From Acidobacteriota bacterium (GTDB lineage: Bacteria > Acidobacteriota > Terriglobia > Terriglobales > SCQP01): a stretch of DNA of 35,197 bases. Both the position numbers and the translations under genes were made by a program. This document shows positions 1 through 8,269 of this stretch, one piece after another. Where the stretch lies: the NCBI GenBank assembly GCA_021826505.1, contig JAKAZV010000013.1:1-35197 (forward strand), in the 5' to 3' direction. The notes beneath the pieces were generated by a model, which worked only from the letters and a program-made list of their open reading frames with translations, did no database searches and was not told the origin of the DNA. Positions within the stretch are counted from its first letter, which is position 1. Each line of letters starts with the position of its first letter.

Positions 1-236
1 TCAACTCTGGTTTCCCCCGGATTCAGCACACCTTGTTGGTATTCCAGCCCCATGCCTTCGAGAAACTGATGCACGATGGCGGCCAATATATATTCGCCGC
101 GGCCGTGAATAATGCACAGCCCCTGATGCCGCCGGCGCGCCTGGCTCAGGGCCGTCCGCAGCTTCGGACCAACGGCGTCATTTTCCGGCCGCACGCCATG
201 CAGATCAAGCTCGTAATACGCATCCTTTTTGGGCAT
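1..236 (-). CDS. Smr-domain-like small protein, C-terminus cut by window edge
   Basis: My translation of the reverse complement from ATG at 236 reads MPKKDAYYELDLHGVRPENDAVGPKLRTALSQARRRHQGLCIIHGRGEYILAAIVHQFLEGMGLEYQQGVLNPGETRV. It is open to the edge, with the LDLHG and IIHGRG motifs of Smr domains. Not in the ORF track because it runs off the window. Confidence 0.65.
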   Translation of the reverse strand, partial: MPKKDAYYELDLHGVRPENDAVGPKLRTALSQARRRHQGLCIIHGRGEYILAAIVHQFLEGMGLEYQQGVLNPGETRV

Positions 237-2769
237 CCATCGCTACCCCGAAACACCTACACTATACTTCATGTTCCTCCCCGCGCCTCTCCCGCGGCCG
301 CAGCCTCTGCGGCCGCCCATCGAACATCGCATGGGCAGCCGGGCGTGGCCGGCGCAATGGATTGCCGATAGCCGCTGGCCTGGCCGGCACGCCGGCGAAT
401 TTCATTTTCGCAAGCGGCTGTTTTTATCGGCCCCGCCGCGCCGCTTTCCCGTCGCGGTTTCCGGCGATACCCGCTATTTACTGGTGGTGAATGGCCATCG
501 CATCGGCTTCGGTCCGGCCCGCGGCAATCCCCGGGCCTGGCGCTATGAGCGTTACGATCTGGCGCCCTATTTGCATGCCGGCGCGAATGTCATTGCGGCC
601 ACGGTCTGGAACTTCGGCGCCCGCGGACCCATTGCCCAGATGACGCTGCGCACCGGGTTCCTGCTGCAGGGCCTGACGCGGCAGGCGCAAATTGCCAACA
701 CCGGCGCGGGCTGGCAAGTCGAGCGCGACCGCGGCTTTTCGCTGCCGCCCGTCAACATGGGCGCGGCCCTGCGCGGCTACTACGCCGCCCTGCCGGATAC
801 GAAAATGCGGGCGGCGCGCAGCGATTGGAGCTGGGCCGCGCCGCGGGACGCCAGCTCGAACGCCCATTGGCGCGCGGCACAAATTCTGGGGCGCGGCTCC
901 CCGCGCGGGGCGCAGGATGCGCACACCGCCTGGTGGCTGGTGCGCGACCGGTTGCCGGCGATGAGCTACCAGCCCACCCCGCCGGGGCACGTGGTCCGCA
1001 TCACCGCATCGCGGCCGCTCGCCGGCTGTGCCAGCCCCGCCGCCTGCGATTTTCCCGTCCGCGCCCTCACCATTCCCGCCCATGCCCAGGCCCGCATTCT
1101 GCTCGAGCGTCATGCCCTGACCACCGCCTGGCCGGTGCTGCGCCTGTCGGGCGGCGCGCATGCGCGGATTCGAATGATCTATGCCGAAGCGCTCCGCAGG
1201 CCCGATGGCCGCAAAGGCAACCGCGATCGCATCGCCGGCAAGCATATTCTCGGCGTGGATGATGAGCTGATCGCCGATGGCTCTCCGCTTCGCTATTCGC
1301 CGCCGGAATGGCGTACCTGGCGGTTTCTCGAGCTGCGCATCCGCACCGCGGGCCAGCCGCTGCGGCTGTTATCTTTGCACGCCGATTACAGCGCCTTTCC
1401 GTTTCAACTGCGGGCCCGCATTCATGTCCACCGGCGCTGGTTGGAACAAACCTGGCGGGTCAGCTGGCGCACTGCCCGCCTCTGCGCCCACACCACTTAT
1501 ATGGACTGCCCCTATTGGGAACAGTTGCAATATATCGGCGATACCCGCATTCAGGCGCTGCTGTCGTATACCCTGACCGGCGATGACCGGCTGGCGAAGC
1601 AGGCCATCCGGCAGCTCAATCAATCGCGCATTCCCGCCGGCATCACCCAAAGCCGCTTTCCTTCCCGGCTGCCGCAGATGATTCCTCCCTTTGCCCTGAT
1701 GTGGGTGGGCATGGTGCATGACTACTGGATGTACCGCGGCGGCCGTGCCTTTGTGCGGCAACAGCTGCCGGGCGTGCGCGCGGTACTGGGGTGGTTCAAC
1801 CGCCGGCAGTTGCCCAATGGCCTGCTCGGCCCGCTGCCCTGGTGGAATTTCGTGGACTGGACCCGCGGTTTTCCCGCCGGGGTTCCTCCCGGCGGACATC
1901 GCGGCGAATCCGCCGCTCTCAGCCTGCAATACGCCATGGCGCTGCGCTATGGCGCGGAGCTGGAAAATGTCTTCGGACATGCCGGGCGCGCCGCGCACGA
2001 TCAGCGGCGGGCGCGGGCCGCCATCGCCGCCGTGCGCCGGCTATGCTGGAATTCGAAGCTGGGCTTGTTCGCCGATACGCCTCGCCTTGATCGCTACAGC
2101 CAGCAGACGAATATCCTCGCCGTCTGGCTGGGCGTGGTCTCGCCCTCCCGCGGCCGGACCATTATGAAAAAAATTCTGGCCGATGAACTGCATCCCCGGC
2201 CGGCGGTCCAACCCCAACCCATGCCGGCTTTTCCCCGGCGCCCGAAAAGCATCGTGCGCCGGCCGGCGGCGGCCGCGCCATCTCATAGCCAGGCTGCCCG
2301 TCCGCCGTTCATCACGCCGGCCAGTTATTACTTCCGGTTTTATCTGGCCCGGGCGCTGGACCGGGCGGGGATGGGGAATGACTATATAAAACTGCTCGGC
2401 CCCTGGCGCGCCATGCTGCGGCGCGGCCTCACCACCTGGGCGGAAACGCCGCCGCCCACCCGCTCCGACTGCCACGCCTGGAGCGCCCATCCGGCCTATG
2501 ATCTGTTGACCACCGTGGCCGGCATTCAGCCCGCCGCCCCCGGTTTTGCCCGGGTTACGATCGCGCCCCATCTCGGCGGCTTGCAAAACTTTTCCGCCGT
2601 CATGCCCACTCCGCTGGGCCGCATCCGGGTGCGGGAAGCCCAGGCGGGCAATGAAATGGATGCCAGCGTGACCCTGCCGGCGGCCATGAGCGGCCAGTTC
2701 CGCTGGCAGGGCCAGACGATCGCCCTGCACGGCGGCCCGCAGTCGTTCGTGATCAAGCCGCAATATTAA
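229..2769 (+). CDS. Alpha-L-rhamnosidase-like glycoside hydrolase (GH78-type); true start probably at a later ATG (271 or 331)
   Basis: 846 aa ORF with GH78-like segments: AQWIAD N-terminal region, YMDCPYWEQLQYIGDTR (cf. DCPxRxExxGWxGD), and DCHAWSAHPAYDLLTTVAGIQPAAPGFARVTIAPHLGGL near the C-terminus. No evident signal peptide. Confidence 0.8.
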   Translation: MGIHRYPETPTLYFMFLPAPLPRPQPLRPPIEHRMGSRAWPAQWIADSRWPGRHAGEFHFRKRLFLSAPPRRFPVAVSGDTRYLLVVNGHRIGFGPARGNPRAWRYERYDLAPYLHAGANVIAATVWNFGARGPIAQMTLRTGFLLQGLTRQAQIANTGAGWQVERDRGFSLPPVNMGAALRGYYAALPDTKMRAARSDWSWAAPRDASSNAHWRAAQILGRGSPRGAQDAHTAWWLVRDRLPAMSYQPTPPGHVVRITASRPLAGCASPAACDFPVRALTIPAHAQARILLERHALTTAWPVLRLSGGAHARIRMIYAEALRRPDGRKGNRDRIAGKHILGVDDELIADGSPLRYSPPEWRTWRFLELRIRTAGQPLRLLSLHADYSAFPFQLRARIHVHRRWLEQTWRVSWRTARLCAHTTYMDCPYWEQLQYIGDTRIQALLSYTLTGDDRLAKQAIRQLNQSRIPAGITQSRFPSRLPQMIPPFALMWVGMVHDYWMYRGGRAFVRQQLPGVRAVLGWFNRRQLPNGLLGPLPWWNFVDWTRGFPAGVPPGGHRGESAALSLQYAMALRYGAELENVFGHAGRAAHDQRRARAAIAAVRRLCWNSKLGLFADTPRLDRYSQQTNILAVWLGVVSPSRGRTIMKKILADELHPRPAVQPQPMPAFPRRPKSIVRRPAAAAPSHSQAARPPFITPASYYFRFYLARALDRAGMGNDYIKLLGPWRAMLRRGLTTWAETPPPTRSDCHAWSAHPAYDLLTTVAGIQPAAPGFARVTIAPHLGGLQNFSAVMPTPLGRIRVREAQAGNEMDASVTLPAAMSGQFRWQGQTIALHGGPQSFVIKPQY

Positions 2770-2874
2770 AACCAACGACCGTAAAAAATCCGGGACTTTG
2801 CCTTCATTCCAGCGTAAACTCGATGCTTTGGATGTATGAACTTCGCCGGCCACGGCGTATCGGGAGAGCGGAAC

Positions 2875-3168
2875 ATGGAAGCTTTGGGCATGATTGAAAC
2901 CAAGGGCCTGGTGGGCTCGATTGAAGCGGCCGATGCCATGGTGAAGGCCGCCAATGTGGTGCTGCTGGGCCGTGAATATATCGGCGCCGGTTATGTCACC
3001 GTGATGGTGCGCGGCGATGTGGGTGCGGTCAAGGCCGCCACCGACGCCGGCGCCGCCGCCGCCCGGCGGGTGGGCGAATTGGTCAGCGTGCACGTGATTC
3101 CGCGCCCGCATAGCGAAGTCGAGCGTATTTTGCCCAACAAGGGCGTGGTCCCGGGCGATAAGAAATAG
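2875..3168 (+). CDS. Bacterial microcompartment shell protein, BMC-H (EutM/PduA/CcmK-type)
   Basis: [87 protein letters not shown] is a canonical single BMC domain. The internal ATG at 2875, preceded by ggagagcgg, is the likely start (the track ORF begins at 2836). Confidence 0.95.
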   Translation: MEALGMIETKGLVGSIEAADAMVKAANVVLLGREYIGAGYVTVMVRGDVGAVKAATDAGAAAARRVGELVSVHVIPRPHSEVERILPNKGVVPGDKK

Positions 3169-3183
3169 CGGTTTGGGATCATC

Positions 3184-5031
3184 ATGATTCGCTCTGGCGG
3201 GCCGGACCGATTGCATGCTGGCCCGCTGAATCCGGTCGAGATGGAATCGGCTCATGGCGCGGCCATGGATTCAGATCTTCAATCAATTCAGGAAGCGCGT
3301 GATCTGGCCGAGCGCGCCTGGCGCGGCTGGCAATCCCTGCGCGACTTTTCCCAGGCCCAGACCGATGCAATTGTGGACGCCATGGCCGCCGCCGCGCAGC
3401 AGCATGCCCGGCGGCTCGCCGAGCTGGCGGTGCGCGAAACCGGCTACGGCAAGCCGGAAGATAAACTTAAAAAAAATCTCTTTGCCGCCCAGCGGGTGCA
3501 TGCCGCCCTCCGCGGCCTCCGGACCTGCGGCATCGTCGGCGAAGACCGCGAGGCCGGCATCGTCGAGATCGCGGTTCCGGTGGGGGTGGTGGCCGCGATT
3601 CTGCCCTCCACCAACCCCACCAGCACCGCCATTTATAAAACCCTGATCGCGCTCAAGGCCCGCAACAGCATCGTCATCAGCCCCCACCCCAGCGCCCGGC
3701 GCTGCATCTGCGAAACGGTAAGCGTGCTGGAAGAGGCGGCGCGCGCGGCCGGCGCGCCCGAAGGCGCCATCAACTGCTGCCAGCATCCCTCGCTGTCCGG
3801 CACCCAGGAGCTCATGCGTCATCGCCGCACCGCGGTGATCCTGGCCACCGGCGGCAGCGGCATCGTCAAAGCGGCCTATAGCTCGGGCAAACCGGCCTAT
3901 GGCGTCGGTCCGGGCAATGTCCCGGTTTTTATTGACCGCTCGGCCGATCTGGCCAAGGCCGTGGCCGATGTGGTGCGCGGCAAAACCTTCGACTGGGGCA
4001 CCATCTGTTCCAGCGAGCAGGCCATCGTGGCCGAGCTTGACTTAAAACCCCGCATCGTGGAAGAGCTGCGTAAACTCCATGCGCATTTTCTCAGCCCCGC
4101 GGAAGCCGCCCAACTCGCCCGCACCCTGATTCATCCCGGACAATTCATCGTCAACCCCAAATGCGTGGGCAAATCCCCCCAGGTTCTGGGCGAGCTGGCC
4201 GGCATCGCGGTTCCGGCCGAAGCCCGGCTGCTGGTGGCTGAACTCGATGGCATCGGCAGGGCTCATCCGCTCTCCGCCGAAAAGTTGTCTCCCGTGCTGG
4301 CGCTCATGTTTGTCGCCGATCGCAATGCCGGCTTCGAGGCCTGTTCGAACCTGTTGCACTTCGGCGGCCTCGGCCATACCTGCGTCATTCACGCCCAGGA
4401 TGACGCCGTAATCCGCGAATACGGCCTGCGCATGCCGGCCTATCGCGTGGTCGTCAACAGCCCGTCTCCCTGGGGCTCGATTGGCCTTTCCACCCATCTG
4501 TTCCCGGCCATGACGCTGGGCTGCGGCGCGGTGGGCGGCAATATTACCTCCGACAACATCGGCCCCCGGCATTTGTTGAATCTGAAGCGTATTGCCTGGG
4601 AGAATCGTTCGCCGGAACTGGATCCAGTTCCGGGACATCCGGAGCGCTCTTCCAGCCCCGCTCCCGCCGCGACTGCCCCGCCACCGGTTTCCCTCGCGGC
4701 CACGCCTCCCGATCCCTCCCGCATTCGCGGCCTGGTGGAACGCATCCTCACCGAAAAAGGGCTCAACCCGGCGGTGAATTCTCAACCCACGCATGCACCG
4801 GCGCCGGCCGCCCCGGTTCCCCCACCGGCAGAAAATCAGGCGTCTCCGCTCGATTTCGTCTGTGAAGCCGATGTGCGTCAGGCTATGCGGCAAAATCACA
4901 AACTGCGGATCGGCCCTAAAACCCTGATCACCCCGGCGGCGCGCGATCTGGGTGAGCAGGAAAAAATATTTGAACCTGTTCCGCGGGAAGTCGGCAGCCA
5001 GGATAAAAAAAAGAACGATGCGGAATCGTAA
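3184..5031 (+). CDS. BMC-associated CoA-acylating aldehyde dehydrogenase (PduP/EutE-like) with extended Pro/Ala-rich C-terminal tail; start could be 3241 or 3265
   Basis: ALDH core with PVGVVAAILPSTNPTSTAIYKTLIALKARN, YGVGPGNVPVFIDRSAD, catalytic-Cys motif FDWGTICSSEQ, and NLLHFGGLGHTCVIHAQD. Lies directly downstream of BMC-H. The tail carries DPSRIRGLVERILTEKGL and DFVCEADVRQAMRQNHKLRIGPKTLITPAARDLGEQEKIF. Confidence 0.92.
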   Translation: MIRSGGPDRLHAGPLNPVEMESAHGAAMDSDLQSIQEARDLAERAWRGWQSLRDFSQAQTDAIVDAMAAAAQQHARRLAELAVRETGYGKPEDKLKKNLFAAQRVHAALRGLRTCGIVGEDREAGIVEIAVPVGVVAAILPSTNPTSTAIYKTLIALKARNSIVISPHPSARRCICETVSVLEEAARAAGAPEGAINCCQHPSLSGTQELMRHRRTAVILATGGSGIVKAAYSSGKPAYGVGPGNVPVFIDRSADLAKAVADVVRGKTFDWGTICSSEQAIVAELDLKPRIVEELRKLHAHFLSPAEAAQLARTLIHPGQFIVNPKCVGKSPQVLGELAGIAVPAEARLLVAELDGIGRAHPLSAEKLSPVLALMFVADRNAGFEACSNLLHFGGLGHTCVIHAQDDAVIREYGLRMPAYRVVVNSPSPWGSIGLSTHLFPAMTLGCGAVGGNITSDNIGPRHLLNLKRIAWENRSPELDPVPGHPERSSSPAPAATAPPPVSLAATPPDPSRIRGLVERILTEKGLNPAVNSQPTHAPAPAAPVPPPAENQASPLDFVCEADVRQAMRQNHKLRIGPKTLITPAARDLGEQEKIFEPVPREVGSQDKKKNDAES

Positions 5032-5110
5032 GCAATTTTTAAAAAAATCAAAATCTTGCCTACACGCCTACACACATGCGCTAAACCATTGATTTCATAG
5101 CTAGTTACGC

Positions 5111-5139
5111 GTGGTGGGGGAAATACTTTTCCCCACCAC
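5111..5139. repeat. Intergenic inverted repeat / hairpin (about 13-bp stem, TAC loop)
   Basis: GTGGTGGGGGAAA-TAC-TTTTCCCCACCAC read directly; one G-T position. No T-tract follows, so it is not a classic intrinsic terminator. Confidence 0.7.
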
Positions 5140-5269
5140 ACTTGGATTCTCCCCACACGGCCTTTGAATTCAATGATTTACAACTTACAAAGCGCAAACA
5201 GGATGCGATTTTGACTTGATTCGGCACTAATTCCTGCCTTTGAACCTGGTTTTTCTTCGCTTCACCACC

Positions 5270-6076
5270 TCATGCTGCGGCTCTCAGCGCCGAGGCCAGT
5301 GTCAGCCATGCGGCGACCGCCACCGCGCCCAGCACTAATACCAGTCCCAGCTCCAGATGCAGATGGGGCAGCGGCGTCCATGCCAGCCAGGCGGCGGCGC
5401 GGGCCGGCAGAAATAATTGGGCCGCGCCCAGGAGGCAAAAAGCGCCCCCGCCGGCTAGCAGTGTCCGGCCGGCGGTCAATTGCGCGGCGCGCGTGCGGGC
5501 GGCATCGCTCAGCTTCCGGCGCGCCATCCACCCGCCCACCGCCGCGCCGATGATGACCTGCATGAGCATGGTGCCCAGGCCAAAGGCCAGGCCGGGAGTA
5601 AAGGCCAGCCAGGGGCTATGGGTGGCCGGAACCAGCGTGGCATAAACCACCAGGGCAAAGGCGCCGGTGCCCCAGCCGGCGATAAAGCCATGCAGCAGCG
5701 GCAGCCACGCCCGGGCGTCAGTGCGCTCGGCCTGCGGATAGCCGAGATGATGCGAATGCAGCAGATGGGGAATGCGGCAGCGGCGCAGAATATAGACGCC
5801 CGAGGCCAGCATCACCGCGCCCACGATCAATGCCGTCATGGCATTCCAGCCCGGGGAGCGCAAAAAGGGCGACAGCGCGAACCAGGCCAGTTCGCAGGCC
5901 AGCGCGCGCTGCAGCGTGAAGCTGAGCGAAAACAAAAAACCGGCCCGCATGCCGCCGCGCCGGCTGTAGCTGCCGATGGCGTAGCTGAAGGTGATCGGCC
6001 AGGTGTGCTCGTCGGGCGCGATGCCGTGGACCATGCCCAACAGCAGCGCCAGCGCAAGAATGAGAAGCAGAGACAT
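5270..6076 (-). CDS. Polytopic membrane protein, NicO/UreH-like (possible heavy-metal transport)
   Basis: 268 aa, several hydrophobic segments. N-terminal GMVHGIAPDEHTWPITFSYAIGSYS resembles the HxxxPDH region of UreH/NicO-type transporters. Confidence 0.6.
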   Translation of the reverse strand: MSLLLILALALLLGMVHGIAPDEHTWPITFSYAIGSYSRRGGMRAGFLFSLSFTLQRALACELAWFALSPFLRSPGWNAMTALIVGAVMLASGVYILRRCRIPHLLHSHHLGYPQAERTDARAWLPLLHGFIAGWGTGAFALVVYATLVPATHSPWLAFTPGLAFGLGTMLMQVIIGAAVGGWMARRKLSDAARTRAAQLTAGRTLLAGGGAFCLLGAAQLFLPARAAAWLAWTPLPHLHLELGLVLVLGAVAVAAWLTLASALRAAA

Positions 6077-6224
6077 GAATATTCAAATCGTTGCCGCCAC
6101 ACGAGCCGGCGATGGCGGCATCTTTCATCATGCACGAATCAACACGGTTCGGTAAAAATATGAAAACAGGTTGCGGCGGCGGGAATCGAAGCTATGCCAT
6201 GCTTATCTGTTGGTGGCCCTCGGC

Positions 6225-7229
6225 ATGAATACTTCCCTGCCTTATCAGGCTCTTGTGCTGGTTTCCTTTGGCGGACCGGAAAAGCCCGAGGATGTTCTGC
6301 CCTTTCTCGATCGCGTGCTGCGCGGGCGCAATGTTCCGCCGGAGCGCAAGATCGAGGTCGCGGAACATTATCATCATTTTAGCGGCCAAAGCCCGATCAA
6401 TGCCCAGAACCGCGCCCTGCGGCTGGAAATCGAGCGCGAGCTGCACCGGCGCGGCATCCATATGCCGGTCTACTGGGGCAACCGCAACTGGCATCCGCTG
6501 CTGGAGGACACGGCGCGGGAAATGCAACGCCAGGGAGTGGAGCGGGCGCTGGCGTTTGTGACCTCGGCTTTTGGTTCCTATTCCGGCTGCCGGCAATACC
6601 GCGAAGACCTGGACCACGCTTCCGCCGGCGCCGGCGGCGCAATTACATTCGATAAAATCGGGCCGTTCTTCCGCCATCCCGGCTTTATCTCGGCCCAGGC
6701 GCGGCGCCTGGCCGATGCCTTCGCCGCCCTGCCCCCGGAACGCCAAGCTGGCGCCCGGATTTTATTTACCGCCCACAGCATTCCCCTCGGCATGGCGCAG
6801 TCCAGCCCCTATGCGGCCCAGCTCGAAGCCGCCGTCAAGCTGACTTTGGGCGAATGGGCGCGATTGCAGCCCCATCTCGCACCCGTTGCCGGCCAGGCGC
6901 AGCTTGTCTATCAAAGTCGCAGCGGCCCTCCCGGCCAGCCCTGGCTGGAGCCTGATATTCTCGCCGCGCTGCGGTTGGCGGCGTCCGAAAACGCGCGGGA
7001 AGTGGTGGTGGCGCCGATCGGGTTTCTATCCGACCACATGGAAGTGCTCTATGATCTCGACTGCGAGGCCCGGCGCGTGGCCGGAGAGCTGGGCCTCGGC
7101 TTTTACCGGGCCGCTACCGTGGGCCAACACCCGGAGTTCATCAATATGATTGGCGAACTGGTGGAGCAATATCTGCGCGATCCGGCGCTTGACCGCTGCG
7201 ATCCTTCCTGCTGCCAGTTAACCCATTAA
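6225..7229 (+). CDS. hemH: Ferrochelatase
   Basis: ALVLVSFGGPEKPEDVLPFLDRVLRGR, HFSGQSPINAQN, YWGNRNWHPLLEDT, VVVAPIGFLSDHMEVLYDLD. Start at 6225 (MNTSLPYQALVLVSFGGP) preferred over 6171. Confidence 0.93.
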   Translation: MNTSLPYQALVLVSFGGPEKPEDVLPFLDRVLRGRNVPPERKIEVAEHYHHFSGQSPINAQNRALRLEIERELHRRGIHMPVYWGNRNWHPLLEDTAREMQRQGVERALAFVTSAFGSYSGCRQYREDLDHASAGAGGAITFDKIGPFFRHPGFISAQARRLADAFAALPPERQAGARILFTAHSIPLGMAQSSPYAAQLEAAVKLTLGEWARLQPHLAPVAGQAQLVYQSRSGPPGQPWLEPDILAALRLAASENAREVVVAPIGFLSDHMEVLYDLDCEARRVAGELGLGFYRAATVGQHPEFINMIGELVEQYLRDPALDRCDPSCCQLTH

Positions 7230-7243
7230 TTGAGCTGTGACAA

Positions 7244-8269
7244 TTACTCCGGCCGCAGGGGGCGGCGCATGAGCGCCTCGATCGCCTGCCGCGGAGTACC
7301 CCCGTCAAACAGCACGCGGTGCATCTGGGCGGTAATGGGCAATTCGATCTGATTGCGGCGGGCCAGCTCAAGCGCGGCATCGCAGGCAGCGACACCCTCG
7401 GCCACCATGCCGCCTAACCCGGTTAAGCCTTCGGCCAATGATTTGCCTTGCGCCAGCGCCAGACCCAGCCGGCGGTTGCGGCTCAGCTCGCCAGAGCAGG
7501 TCAAAACCAGATCGCCCAGGCCGGCCAGGCCGGCGAGGGTTTCCGGGCGTCCGCCGAGAGCGACCGCCAGGCGGGTCATCTCGGCCAGCCCGCGTGCGAT
7601 CAAGGCCGCCTGGGTGTTGCCGCCCAGTCCCAGGCCGGCGCAGATGCCGGCGGCGATGGCAATCACATTTTTCAGGGCGGCGGCCAGCTCCACGCCCACG
7701 CAATCGGAGCTGGCGTAAAGGCGCAGACTGGAGGTGGAAAAAAGCGCCTGGGCGGAGGCGGCAAATTCGGCATTGGTGCTGGCCAGCACCAGCGCCGCCG
7801 GCTCGCCGCGGGCGACTTCGAGGGCGAAACTGGGCCCGCTGAGCGCGGCCAGGCGCGAGCTTTGCGGCAGCTCGGCCGCCAGCACCTCGGTCATGCGGGC
7901 CAGCGTACCCCGCTCCAGTCCCTTGCTGGCACTGATGAGGCCAACGTCCGGTAGCAGATGCGGGCGCAGTTGGCGGGCCACGCCGCGCAAAACGTGGGAG
8001 GGAACCGCGACCAATATATGACTGGCGCCGGCAAGACAGGCGGCGAGATCGGCGGTGGGAGCAACGGTTTCCGGCAAAGCCTGGGCGGGAAGATATTTGG
8101 GATTCTCCCGGCGCGCGCGCAGCAGCTCGGCCAATTCCGGCGTATGGGACAAGAGCCGGATTTCCAGTCCCTTGCGCGCCAGAACAATCGCCAATGCGGT
8201 GCCCCAGCTTCCGGCGCCGATGATGGCGATGGGAGATGAATTTGCGGCTGTATCCGGCATGGGGTTCAT
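7244..8269 (-). CDS. gpsA: NAD(P)-dependent glycerol-3-phosphate dehydrogenase
   Basis: IAIIGAGSWGTALAIVLARKG, ISASKGLE, ALSGPSFALEVARGEPAALVLAS, ELAAALKNVIAIAAGICAGLGLGGNTQAALIARGLAEM, GLAGLGDLVLTCSGELSRNRRLG. Start ATG at 8269 overlaps the plsY stop (ATGA). Confidence 0.96.
   Translation of the reverse strand: MNPMPDTAANSSPIAIIGAGSWGTALAIVLARKGLEIRLLSHTPELAELLRARRENPKYLPAQALPETVAPTADLAACLAGASHILVAVPSHVLRGVARQLRPHLLPDVGLISASKGLERGTLARMTEVLAAELPQSSRLAALSGPSFALEVARGEPAALVLASTNAEFAASAQALFSTSSLRLYASSDCVGVELAAALKNVIAIAAGICAGLGLGGNTQAALIARGLAEMTRLAVALGGRPETLAGLAGLGDLVLTCSGELSRNRRLGLALAQGKSLAEGLTGLGGMVAEGVAACDAALELARRNQIELPITAQMHRVLFDGGTPRQAIEALMRRPLRPE

Noticed and set aside
2041-3255. 404-aa minus-strand ORF
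   Set aside because: Antisense to the rhamnosidase 3' end and BMC-H; composition is a typical GC-rich shadow frame with no recognisable domain.
4042-4899. 285-aa minus-strand ORF
   Set aside because: Antisense shadow of the ALDH gene; no family motifs.
5032-5269. tRNA gene or clear attachment site in the AT-rich gap
   Set aside because: No cloverleaf or TPsiC-arm could be assembled; no integrase is nearby.
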